From Gemmatimonadota bacterium (GTDB lineage Bacteria > Orphanbacterota > Orphanbacteria > Orphanbacterales > Orphanbacteraceae), in contig JABDJQ010000282.1 in assembly GCA_013002425.1 (NCBI GenBank), positions 1-7,296 on the forward strand: DNA of 7,296 nucleotides, read 5' to 3'. Position numbers and translations under genes: made by a program. Below the pieces are notes generated by a model. The model was not told where the DNA came from, did no database searches, and worked only from the letters and a program-made list of their open reading frames with translations. Of the stretch, positions 1-6,641 are shown piece by piece (within the stretch, counting starts at the first letter, position 1; the number at the start of each line of letters is the position of its first letter).

Positions 1-1
1 G

Positions 2-496
2 ATTCTGGGCCTGCGGGTCGCGGGCGTTGACATGCTCGAGAGCGCGGCCGGGCCGCAGATCATGGAGGTCAATTCTTCGCCGGGACTCGAGGGAATCGAA
101 ACCGCCACGAAACTCGATATCGCGGGAGCCGTGGTCGAATACATCGCCGCGCGCGTCGACTTCCCCGAGATCGACATCCGGCAGCGCCTCACGGTGAGCA
201 AAGGCTATGGAGTGAGCGAGATCCACATTCCCAGAGGCTCGAACTTCGAAGGCAAATCGATCGTGGAGACCAATTTGAGAGCAAGTGACATCAACGTTCT
301 CACGCTCTATCGCGGTACGGTCGTGATCCCGAATCCGCGCAGCGACCGCACGCTGCAGGCGGAAGATCGCCTGCTCTGTTTCGGGAAGCTGGATTCGATG
401 CGCGGCCTGCTGCCGCCGAAGGCCCAGCGACGCAGACAACCGACGGTCAAGGATCTGAGCCCGACCGCCGGCGAGGTGCCCACGCAGAGTCAGTGA
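2..496 (+). CDS. RimK-type ATP-grasp ligase with C-terminal RCK_C domain (5' truncated)
   Basis: This is the C-terminal 164 residues of a longer protein; the frame is open to the left edge, so the start lies outside the window. The first ~55 residues match the end of RimK-type ATP-grasp ligases: AGVDMLES is followed by IMEVNSSPGLEGIE (fragment residues 20-33), where Glu22 and Asn24 sit at the usual Mg/ATP ligand positions. E. coli RimK, which adds glutamates to ribosomal protein S6, normally ends soon after this motif plus a DIAG helix. Here about 70 more residues follow (67-137), with the RCK_C/TrkA_C pattern: HIPRGSNFEGKSIVE, a central LYRG strand, then AEDRLLCFG. RCK_C domains are known small-ligand-binding modules of K+ channels and transporters. 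A charged, probably disordered tail ends the protein. The family call is secure, but the substrate is not: related ligases act on S6, LysW or cofactors. The gene converges on the permease after 32 bp. Confidence 0.88.
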   Translation: MLGLRVAGVDMLESAAGPQIMEVNSSPGLEGIETATKLDIAGAVVEYIAARVDFPEIDIRQRLTVSKGYGVSEIHIPRGSNFEGKSIVETNLRASDINVLTLYRGTVVIPNPRSDRTLQAEDRLLCFGKLDSMRGLLPPKAQRRRQPTVKDLSPTAGEVPTQSQ

Positions 497-528
497 GGAA
501 GGGCAGGCGTGGCGCCCGGATGCCGTTC

Positions 529-2862
529 CTAAAAGGGAAAGAAGACGGGCACGAGGAATACGAGCATCGCGAGCAGCAGAATCGTCAGCGGCGTACCGAT
601 CTTGAGGAAATCCGAGACCCGGTATCCGCCGGCGCCCATTACAAGAAGGCCCGCCTTGGCGCTGAACGGTGTCATGAACGCCACCGATGCCGAGAGTGTG
701 ATCCCCATCATGAGCGTATGGGGATTGATCCCCATCCGTTGCGCCGCCTGAATCGAAACCGGCGCCAGCAGCACGACCGCCGGCGCGCCGTCCAGGCCCT
801 GGCTCAGCAAGCTCGAAAGCAGGACGAGTCCGGCGAGGACCGCGTAAGGTCCGTACGAGCCGGTATGGTCGATGACCGTGCTGGAGAGGAACATCGCGGC
901 GCCCGTGCGTTCCATGGCAATCCCGAGCGGCAGGATCGCCGCCACAAGGAAAAGCGCTCTCCATTCCACGGCGCGATACGCCTCCAGCATCGTGATGGCG
1001 CCGCTCGCGGCGACGAACACCGCGCCGGCGAACGCTGCGATGTGAACGGGCTGCCACCCCGTAACGACCATCAGGATCATGAGCAGCAATCCACCGACAG
1101 CAAACGGGGCTTTCGCGGTATTGGCCGGTTCCTGCGCTCGGCGGGAGAGAGTGACGAAGTTCGGGTCGGAACCGAAGATGTGAATCTTGTTCCACGGCCC
1201 CTGCACGAGCAGAGCGTCGCCGAAGCGGAGCGGCGTATTCGCGAGTCCCGCGTGAAGGGGCTCGCCTTCCCTCCATATCGCCAGGACCTGCAGGCCGTAC
1301 TTCTCGGCGAAGCGCAGGTCCGTCAGCGTCCGTCCCGCTGCGTTCGAGCGTGGCGAAACCGCTGCCTCCACGAGTCCGATGTCATCGCTCATGATGACCG
1401 AATCCGTCACGTTCTGCTCGATCTGCACGTTCCCGAGAAGCGCGATCCTCCTGATGCGGTCAGGGTCGCCGATGACGAGCAGCCGATCGGCCGGCTGAAT
1501 CGTATCTTTCGGGTCGAGCGCGGGCATCATCTCCTCTCCACGCATGATCGCGACAACCGCGAGTCCGGTGAGTTCGCCGAGCCGGCTCTCTTCGATCGTC
1601 ATCGACGAAAGGGCGGACCCGGTCGGCACGCGTAGAAGGAAGATGTGCCCTTCGAGATTGCGAAATGCGGAGAGCCCGCGCGAGGAAACCTGCAGATCGC
1701 TTCGTCTGCCGAGCGATTCGATCCGATCCGGCGGCCCGAGCACCAGAAGCTCGTCGCCGACCCGGAAGCGCAGATCCGCGAGCTGCGTGTCCATGAGCCG
1801 GGCGCCACGGCGAATGCCCGCCACGACCGTACCGAATTCCCTGCGGAAGCCGATCCCCCTGAGTGTCTTGCCCACGAGCTGGGATTCGGGCTTGATCACG
1901 GCAGTCAACCCGGTCATTCTCCCCGCCGCTTTCGAAAAGCTGTCGTAAACGTCATGCTCCTGTATCTCGACGTCGCCGACACGGAGACGCTCTTTCATGT
2001 CCGCGCGCAGGCCCTTTACGAGCAACTGGTCTCCCTCGCGCAGCACCGTAGCTCCATCCGGCGCGAGTTGCTTGCGCCCCGCATGCACGACGCCGACTAT
2101 CTGCAGGCCGAGAGCGGTGGCGAATCCCGTTTCTGCAAGCGTTTTTCCGTCGAGCCGCGAGCCGACCGGAATCCGGATGGAGAACATGTCTTCCGTAAGG
2201 CGGTACGTTTTTGCAAGCTCCCTGTGAGTGGACGCGAGGGAGCTGATATTGCGATGAGGAAGAAGTCGCCTGCCCGCCAGGACCATGTAGAGGACTCCCG
2301 TTGAAACGAGAATCAGGCCGAGGGGTGTAAAATCGAACAGGTCGAACGGCTCCAGTCCGCGCTCGCTCAGCATGTCTGCGGCCAGAATATTGGGCGGCGT
2401 CCCCACAAGCGTCAGCATTCCTCCGAGGATCGCTCCGAATGCCAGTGGGAGGAACAGGCGTGAGGGTGAAACGTCCGATTTCCGGGAGATGCTCGAAACG
2501 GCGGGAAGAAGCATGGCCGTGGCCGCGATGTTGTTCATGAAAGCCGAGAGCAGGGCGGAAACCAGCATGACCGTTACGATGAGCAGAGTCTCGCGGTTGC
2601 CGATCCATCGGTAGACGAGACCGCCGACGGCATCGGCGACTCCGGTGCGGAGCAGCGCCGTCGAGACGAAGAAAATGGAACCCATCGTGATGACGGCGGG
2701 CGACGCGAATCCGGCAAACGCCTCGGCGGGAGTGACGAAATGTGCCAGAACCAGGATGAGAAGCCCGATGCACGCCGTGAGATCGATCGGGATTTTCTCG
2801 GTAAAGAACACGTATGCCATGGTGGCGATCAGAGCGAACAAGATCCCGATTTCGGTTGTCAT
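529..2862 (-). CDS. SLC13/DASS-family permease with four tandem RCK_C domains
   Basis: This 777-residue membrane protein is built as N-terminal membrane half (about 1-205), four RCK_C domains (about 217-573), then C-terminal membrane half (about 583-777). The first half has the family signatures SAFMNNIAATAMLLP (106-120) and GTPPNIL (154-160). The second half ends with a recognisable VMGAGGYRVSDFLKIGTPL. The family moves dicarboxylates, sulfate or related anions, often with Na+. The RCK_C copies repeat at about 90 residues, as seen in GDQLLVKG (277), GDELLVLG (369), ADRLLVIG (458) and GDALLVQG (548). I associate related permeases with about two such domains, so four is large. Second-half Asn positions are substituted (DGA at 691-693, Gly738). 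The start was chosen because the first membrane helix begins at once, at residue 5. No Shine-Dalgarno precedes it (CTCTCCTG), so a leaderless mRNA is possible. The substrate cannot be told from sequence. Confidence 0.9.
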   Translation of the reverse strand: MTTEIGILFALIATMAYVFFTEKIPIDLTACIGLLILVLAHFVTPAEAFAGFASPAVITMGSIFFVSTALLRTGVADAVGGLVYRWIGNRETLLIVTVMLVSALLSAFMNNIAATAMLLPAVSSISRKSDVSPSRLFLPLAFGAILGGMLTLVGTPPNILAADMLSERGLEPFDLFDFTPLGLILVSTGVLYMVLAGRRLLPHRNISSLASTHRELAKTYRLTEDMFSIRIPVGSRLDGKTLAETGFATALGLQIVGVVHAGRKQLAPDGATVLREGDQLLVKGLRADMKERLRVGDVEIQEHDVYDSFSKAAGRMTGLTAVIKPESQLVGKTLRGIGFRREFGTVVAGIRRGARLMDTQLADLRFRVGDELLVLGPPDRIESLGRRSDLQVSSRGLSAFRNLEGHIFLLRVPTGSALSSMTIEESRLGELTGLAVVAIMRGEEMMPALDPKDTIQPADRLLVIGDPDRIRRIALLGNVQIEQNVTDSVIMSDDIGLVEAAVSPRSNAAGRTLTDLRFAEKYGLQVLAIWREGEPLHAGLANTPLRFGDALLVQGPWNKIHIFGSDPNFVTLSRRAQEPANTAKAPFAVGGLLLMILMVVTGWQPVHIAAFAGAVFVAASGAITMLEAYRAVEWRALFLVAAILPLGIAMERTGAAMFLSSTVIDHTGSYGPYAVLAGLVLLSSLLSQGLDGAPAVVLLAPVSIQAAQRMGINPHTLMMGITLSASVAFMTPFSAKAGLLVMGAGGYRVSDFLKIGTPLTILLLAMLVFLVPVFFPF

Positions 2863-2992
2863 CAGGAGAGAATAGAGATTGAAGACTACCGAGTAAAGCG
2901 CCGGTTGCCGTATGGGGGGGACTCAGGCCCATGTTTTACGTATCATTGACAAAGCCGGCGTTCGACAGACCTGATAAAATAGAGAACGACTC
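2863..2992. promoter_or_regulatory. Divergent intergenic region between permease and response regulator
   Basis: These 130 bp separate the divergent start codons of the permease (minus) and the two-component operon (plus), so both promoters should lie here. On the plus strand a perfect TTGACA (2946-2951) and a TAAAAT (2975-2980) are visible, but 23 bp apart, which is too far for a standard sigma-70 promoter. A weak purine stretch AGAGAA (2981-2986) precedes the ATG at 2993. A run of seven G occurs near 2915. I find no convincing direct-repeat operator for an OmpR-type regulator by eye. Confidence 0.5.
2869..2897 (-). promoter_or_regulatory. Possible promoter of the permease, near-leaderless
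   Basis: Read on the minus strand, a TTTACT box (2892-2897, 4 of 6 to the -35 consensus) lies exactly 17 bp from TATTCT (2869-2874, 4 of 6 to the -10 consensus). The -10 box ends 6 nt before the ATG at 2862. Transcription would then start at or next to the start codon, which fits the absence of a Shine-Dalgarno sequence. The boxes are weak, so this is a suggestion only. Confidence 0.3.
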
Positions 2993-3694
2993 ATGAACAG
3001 CGAGCCCACACGTAAAGTCCTGATCGTCGAAGACGAGGCCTCCATTCGAAAGGCCCTGATCGACCTCGTGGCGAATGCCGGTTACACGGTCGTGTCCGCG
3101 GAAGACGGCGACGCGGGACTCACTCTTGCCGAAGACCCCTCGATCGACATCGTCCTTCTCGATCTCATGCTTCCGATTCGTGACGGCATCGAAGTCTGTC
3201 AGAAGATTCGCGAACGACGGCCCGAGCTCTACGTCATCATGTTGACGGCGAAGGGGGCGGAGGACGACAAGGTCGCGGGTCTGCAGTCCGGGGCGGACGA
3301 CTACATCACGAAGCCGTTCGGCGCGAGCGAACTGCTGGCGAGGCTCGAGAGCGTCGGGCGGCGTCTCGCGATGGGCGAGGAGACGAACGGTCCGATCGAA
3401 ATGGACGGCGTTCGTTTTCATCTCGCGCGCTGCATTGCGGTGCGGGGCGAGGACGAGATCAATCTGACAGCGAAAGAGGCGGCCATCCTGAAGCTGCTTC
3501 ACCAGCACAGAGACCGGGCCGTGACGCGGGCGGAGCTTCTCGAGAAAGTGTGGAGCGCGCCGGCGACGCTCGAAACGCGCACGGTCGACATGACCATTGC
3601 CAACCTCAGACAGAAGATCGAGTCGAACCCGGCGGATCCGAAGATCGTCGTCACGGTGAAGGGCGTAGGCTACGCCTGGACGGAGATCTACTGA
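2993..3694 (+). CDS. OmpR-family DNA-binding response regulator
   Basis: This 233-residue protein has the full OmpR/PhoB layout. The receiver domain spans about residues 7-122, with the acidic pair Glu13/Asp14 (IVEDE), the phosphoacceptor Asp57 in LLDLMLP, Thr85 (MLTAK) and Lys107-Pro108 (ITKPFG). The C-terminal winged-helix domain (about 135-231) contains LTAKEAAILKLL, the recognition-helix region ETRTVDMTIANLRQKIE, and the wing VVTVKGVGYAW. All phosphotransfer residues are present, so it should be a normal phosphorylation-controlled transcription factor. It is translationally coupled to the histidine kinase downstream, which overlaps its stop codon. The gene is divergent from the permease, which is therefore a candidate target, as is its own operon. 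Family-specific names (PhoB, KdpE, CpxR and so on) cannot be justified. Confidence 0.96.
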   Translation: MNSEPTRKVLIVEDEASIRKALIDLVANAGYTVVSAEDGDAGLTLAEDPSIDIVLLDLMLPIRDGIEVCQKIRERRPELYVIMLTAKGAEDDKVAGLQSGADDYITKPFGASELLARLESVGRRLAMGEETNGPIEMDGVRFHLARCIAVRGEDEINLTAKEAAILKLLHQHRDRAVTRAELLEKVWSAPATLETRTVDMTIANLRQKIESNPADPKIVVTVKGVGYAWTEIY

Positions 3695-5304
3695 TGCGCC
3701 GCCACCGCACCACGCTGCTGTTCGCGCTCGTCTTTCTCGCGGTGATTCTGCCGTGCGCGGCGTGGTACGCGCTCGGGCTTCGTTCGGCGACGCGTGAAGC
3801 GGCGCAGCATGTCGATCTCGTGAAGCTGCGCGTCGAGCAGACCGCTTCGCGGCTCGCGGAACGCGTGGCGACGCGTCTCGAAGCGCTCCGCTCGGCGGAG
3901 AGCCGCCGCCCGGCCCATCACTACCGCGCCGAATACATCGACCCCGCGAGTCAGTGCGACTGCGCCGTGACGCGCCCGTCGCTGCTCGCCGCGGGAGCTT
4001 CGGACGATCTGATTCTGTCGTACTTCGAGATGGCGCCCGACGGCCGCGTGGCGCTTCCGGGAGACCCCGGCCAGGCGGACGTTCCGAACAGCTGCTGGGA
4101 GCTGCGCGACCACCTCGAATCTGACTATCGCGACTATTTCGAACTCGTTTCGGCGCGGCGGACCGCGCATCCTCTGCCCGGCGTCGCCCAGGCCGCGGCG
4201 ATCTGGAGCGACGGCGCGCGCCAGGAACGGGTTATTCGCGTCGAGCCGCTTCGCTGGGTCGAGATCGAGTTCGGCGGCAGTCCCGTGCTGACGGCGGTTC
4301 GCCATTGCGAGGAAGCGAGCGGACAATATCTGCAGGGTTTTTTCATCGACGGCGTTACCGTGCAGCGTCTGTTTCACGACAGCAGGTTTCCGGCGGAACT
4401 GATACACGGCACCTGGGCCGGGCGCGGGGACGATGAGATCGGAAGCGCCCCCGTGCCGATCGAGGGCCTCAACTGGATCGTGCGTGTCGACGCGTCGGAG
4501 GCGGTTCGCCTCGCGTCGCTCACGGGCGATCAGTCGATCGCGCGCTTTCACCGCACGTTCGGGTTTGTCGGGGGCGCCACGCTGCTCGTCGCCTGCGCGG
4601 TCGTGCTTCTGCTGTGGCACACCGATCGCGTTTCACACGAGCGGGCGCGCTTCGCGGCCTCGGCCGCGCACGAACTGAAGACGCCGCTCGCGGGGCTCAG
4701 GCTCTACAGCGACATGCTCGCGAAGGGACTCGGCGATGCGGAGAAGAGCGCGGAGTACGCGTCGCATATTTCGTCCGAAGCCGATCGGCTCGGCCGCGTC
4801 GTCACGAACGTCTTGAACTATTCGCAGATCGAGCGTGACGGCCTGCGCCTCAGCCCGCAGCGCGCGGATCTGGCCGGCGCCGTGCGCGAATGCGCCGCGA
4901 AGATCCAGCCGGCGCTCGAAGCCGCCGGGGCGAAACTCCGGCTGCGTCTCGAGGGCGCCGCGCCTGCCCTTTTCGATCGCGACGCGCTCTTCCAGATTCT
5001 GCAGAACCTGATCGACAACGCCGAGAAATATTCGCGCGACAGCGACGATCGCACGATCGACGTTCTCGTGGAAGACGCGGACCGCACGGTCGCGCTTTCC
5101 GTGATCGATCACGGACCCGGCATCGTCCCTTCGGAACGGCGCCGGATGTTCGGCGCGTTTCAGCGCGGCGAGCGGGAAACGCCCGAAGGGCTCGGACTCG
5201 GGCTCATGCTCGTCCGCAATCTCGTGCGCGCGCAGTCGGGCAGGATCCGTTACGGCGATGCGCCCGGCGGCGGCGCGATGTTCACAGTGGAGTTTCCGAA
5301 GTAA
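3694..5304 (+). CDS. Sensor histidine kinase with novel extracytoplasmic domain
   Basis: This 536-residue kinase starts at the ATG that overlaps the regulator stop (TGATG), with GGAG 8 nt upstream. TM1 is about residues 7-28 and TM2 about 290-308, enclosing an extracytoplasmic domain of about 260 residues that I do not recognise. That domain has four cysteines: 88 and 90 (QCDCAV), 134 and 205. TM2 runs almost directly into the HisKA helix, leaving no room for a HAMP domain. The phosphoacceptor is His326 in AHELKTPLAG. The ATPase domain has the N box LQNLIDNAEKYS (Asn442), G1 box IDHGPGI (Asp472), F box MFGAFQRG, and G2 box GLGLGLMLV (499-507). All catalytic boxes are intact, so it should autophosphorylate and pass the phosphate to Asp57 of the upstream regulator. 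The stimulus is unknown. The gene ends 60 bp from the convergent phosphoesterase. Confidence 0.95.
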   Translation: MRRHRTTLLFALVFLAVILPCAAWYALGLRSATREAAQHVDLVKLRVEQTASRLAERVATRLEALRSAESRRPAHHYRAEYIDPASQCDCAVTRPSLLAAGASDDLILSYFEMAPDGRVALPGDPGQADVPNSCWELRDHLESDYRDYFELVSARRTAHPLPGVAQAAAIWSDGARQERVIRVEPLRWVEIEFGGSPVLTAVRHCEEASGQYLQGFFIDGVTVQRLFHDSRFPAELIHGTWAGRGDDEIGSAPVPIEGLNWIVRVDASEAVRLASLTGDQSIARFHRTFGFVGGATLLVACAVVLLLWHTDRVSHERARFAASAAHELKTPLAGLRLYSDMLAKGLGDAEKSAEYASHISSEADRLGRVVTNVLNYSQIERDGLRLSPQRADLAGAVRECAAKIQPALEAAGAKLRLRLEGAAPALFDRDALFQILQNLIDNAEKYSRDSDDRTIDVLVEDADRTVALSVIDHGPGIVPSERRRMFGAFQRGERETPEGLGLGLMLVRNLVRAQSGRIRYGDAPGGGAMFTVEFPK

Positions 5305-5364
5305 GGGCAGCGGCGGTCCGGAAAAAGTGCTCTCCCGGCAGGGAAGCCGCGTGCGCGGGCGTGG

Positions 5365-5865
5365 CTAGTAGATCAGAATGTCGGCGTCGCCCGTCTCCGT
5401 ATCGTAGATGCAGGCGGAAACCACGCCTTTGACGAGCCCGTGCACTTCGCCCGGATTGATCAGCACGGTATCGCCGTCCATGGTCACTTCGTGTTCGTGA
5501 TTGTGGCCGAAGCAGACCACGTCGTACTGGTCGGATCGCGCGAGAGCGCGGCCGATCGAGTCGTAGTGAATCAGCGCGAAGCGTTTGCCTTCGAACGAGA
5601 GCTCCGCGAATTCCCCGTGAAAAATGACCTGACGCTCTTCATTGCAGGCGGCGGCCGCGTTCCGCTCGATGCGCATGAGGTCGCCGTCGTTGTTCCCGAA
5701 CACGATATGGATGTCGCGCGGGAAGCCCTGTGCGAGATCGTTTACAATGAATGGCGCGCAAAGGTCGCCGAGACAGACGAGCGCGTCGCATTCCTCCAGC
5801 GTGAGGAGCACCGTGCGCAGGTTGTCCCGCCGGTCGTGTATGTCCGATATGATTCCGATCTGCAT
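5365..5865 (-). CDS. YfcE-like metallophosphoesterase
   Basis: This 166-residue protein belongs to the calcineurin-like phosphoesterases of the YfcE/MJ0936 type, which are compact two-metal phosphodiesterases of usually 150-190 residues. The metal-ligand motifs occur in order: ISDIHD (Asp8, His10), CLGDLC (Asp34), FGNNDGD (Asn58 or Asn59), LIHYDS (His100) and CFGHNHEHE (His121, His123), followed by the typical INPGE. The frame stays open far upstream on this strand, to about 6657, but family similarity begins exactly at MQIGIISDIHD, so the ATG at 5865 is chosen. No Shine-Dalgarno precedes it. It is divergent from the DinB-like gene (66 bp between starts) and convergent with the kinase. It has no signal peptide, so it is cytoplasmic. 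The biological substrate is unknown; relatives hydrolyse artificial phosphodiesters in vitro. Confidence 0.92.
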   Translation of the reverse strand: MQIGIISDIHDRRDNLRTVLLTLEECDALVCLGDLCAPFIVNDLAQGFPRDIHIVFGNNDGDLMRIERNAAAACNEERQVIFHGEFAELSFEGKRFALIHYDSIGRALARSDQYDVVCFGHNHEHEVTMDGDTVLINPGEVHGLVKGVVSACIYDTETGDADILIY

Positions 5866-5931
5866 GCGTATACTTTGCCCGGAATGCGCATGTTGCGTCA
5901 ACTGTTGTGCGAGGGAAGGAGCGAAGGGGCG
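5866..5931. promoter_or_regulatory. Divergent intergenic region with overlapping inverted repeats
   Basis: These 66 bp lie between the divergent phosphoesterase and DinB-like genes. A plus-strand TATACT (5869-5874, 5 of 6 to the -10 consensus) has no good -35 partner. At 5892-5907 the run GTTG-CGT-CAAC-T-GTTG forms two overlapping short inverted repeats, a possible operator. AAGGAG at 5916-5921 is a Shine-Dalgarno site for the DinB-like gene. Confidence 0.35.
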
Positions 5932-6534
5932 ATGAAATCGAAGACCGGGGCTGAACCGGGCCGATCGTTTCGTGAGCCGGAGCTCGAGCGGCGCCGGCAG
6001 GAGCTGGAGGCGAACCGCGCCCGTTTCGAAGAGTTGATCGCGGGGCTCTCTCCCGCGCAGCTGACGTGGCGTCCCGGAGCCGGGCGCTGGTCGATGCTCG
6101 AATGTATCGCCCACTTGAACCGCGCGAACGAGGCATACTCGGCCAACGCCGAGCATGCGCTTCGAACGGCGAAAGAACGCGGCATGACAGGAACGGGCCC
6201 GTTCAAACACGGGTGGTTCATGCAGTGGGCCATTGCGTATCTGGATCCCGACAAAAAGAAGATGCGCGCGAAGGCGCCCGGCATGTTCCAGCCGCGCGAT
6301 CTCCGTGACCCGGCGGACGAGCTGGCGGCGTTTCGCGAGGAACTCGACACGACGGAAGCGCGCCTGCATGAAGCCGACGGACTGCATCTCGCGAAGGTGA
6401 AGCTCTCGTCGCCGGTCTCTCGCTTCATTCGTTTGTCGCTCGGTCAGTTCTTCGAGATGCACACCGTGCACGACCGTCGTCACATCCAGCAGGCCGAGCG
6501 CGTGAAAAGCGCCGAAGGCTTTCCTGTCAGCTGA
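5932..6534 (+). CDS. DinB-like (DinB_2) putative metal-dependent protein
   Basis: This 200-residue protein of the DinB/YfiT-like superfamily should form a four-helix bundle that holds one metal ion through three histidines. Visible ligands are His61 in CIAHLNRAN and the pair His180/His184 in VHDRRHIQQAERV near the C-terminus. The motif WRPGAGRWSMLECIAHL (46-62) is typical of the DinB_2 branch. Members include thiol transferases (bacillithiol, mycothiol) and many uncharacterised stress proteins; this is not the DNA polymerase also named DinB. The ATG at 5932 is preferred because AAGGAG lies 10 nt upstream and the domain begins soon after. An in-frame ATG at 5884 would add 16 residues and lacks a ribosome site. 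The protein is soluble with no signal peptide. Its substrate and any link to the neighbouring phosphoesterase are unknown. Confidence 0.85.
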   Translation: MKSKTGAEPGRSFREPELERRRQELEANRARFEELIAGLSPAQLTWRPGAGRWSMLECIAHLNRANEAYSANAEHALRTAKERGMTGTGPFKHGWFMQWAIAYLDPDKKKMRAKAPGMFQPRDLRDPADELAAFREELDTTEARLHEADGLHLAKVKLSSPVSRFIRLSLGQFFEMHTVHDRRHIQQAERVKSAEGFPVS

Positions 6535-6603
6535 TCTCCATGATGCGGGGGCGTTTCGTTCCGTATCCATGCGAGCCGCCGGCCCCGCTCCGCTTCTCAT
6601 CCA

Positions 6604-6612
6604 TGATATAAT
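6604..6612 (+). promoter_or_regulatory. Extended -10 promoter of the BNR-repeat gene
   Basis: TGATATAAT is a perfect extended -10 (TGn followed by TATAAT at 6607-6612). The matching -35 position, around 6584-6589, reads CCCGCT and is poor, which is common for extended -10 promoters. The predicted start near 6619 gives a leader of about 23 nt, enough to hold the Shine-Dalgarno site. It is the clearest promoter in the window. Confidence 0.65.
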
Positions 6613-6628
6613 GAAGCATTCACACAAC

Positions 6629-6634
6629 AAGGAG
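6629..6634 (+). promoter_or_regulatory. Shine-Dalgarno site AAGGAG of the BNR-repeat gene
   Basis: A consensus AAGGAG lies 7 nt before the ATG at 6642 and fixes this start. The window's other starts have weaker or absent sites, so this gene looks set up for efficient translation. Confidence 0.8.
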
Positions 6635-6641
6635 TAACACC

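Larger units (their letters stand above)
6535..6641. other. Intergenic region before the BNR-repeat gene
   Basis: These 107 bp hold the extended -10 promoter and ribosome site described separately. GCGGGG (6545-6550) could pair with CCCCGC (6583-6588), but the 32-nt loop and lack of a following T run make a terminator for the DinB-like gene doubtful. No small gene is apparent. Confidence 0.5.

Noticed and set aside
501..517. Small hairpin GGGC...GCCC between the convergent ligase and permease genes as a bidirectional terminator
   Set aside because: The stem is only 4 bp and there is no clear T run on either side.
493..1635. 380-codon plus-strand open frame opposite the permease
   Set aside because: Its product is Arg/His/Glu-rich with no domain pattern and lies antisense to a protein with clear membrane and RCK_C motifs. 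High-GC codon use leaves such mirror frames open by chance.
2946..2980. TTGACA and TAAAAT as a promoter pair for the response regulator; a similar TTGACG/TATACG pair with a 23-bp spacer lies on the minus strand at 5867-5901
   Set aside because: A 23-bp spacer is far outside the usual 16-18 bp. In the second case the -10 would end 1 nt before the ATG. I treat the matching spacers as chance.
3688..4620. 310-codon minus-strand open frame opposite the kinase
   Set aside because: It is Arg/Ala-rich with no recognisable motif and lies opposite a well-defined kinase gene, so it is a composition artefact.
5347..5358. CCGCG-TG-CGCGG hairpin between kinase and phosphoesterase
   Set aside because: The loop is too short unless the stem shrinks to 4 bp, and no T run follows, so it is not supportable as a terminator.
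5440..5931. Upstream extension of the DinB-like frame on the plus strand
   Set aside because: It is antisense to the phosphoesterase motifs. The DinB-like domain and a Shine-Dalgarno support a start at 5932.
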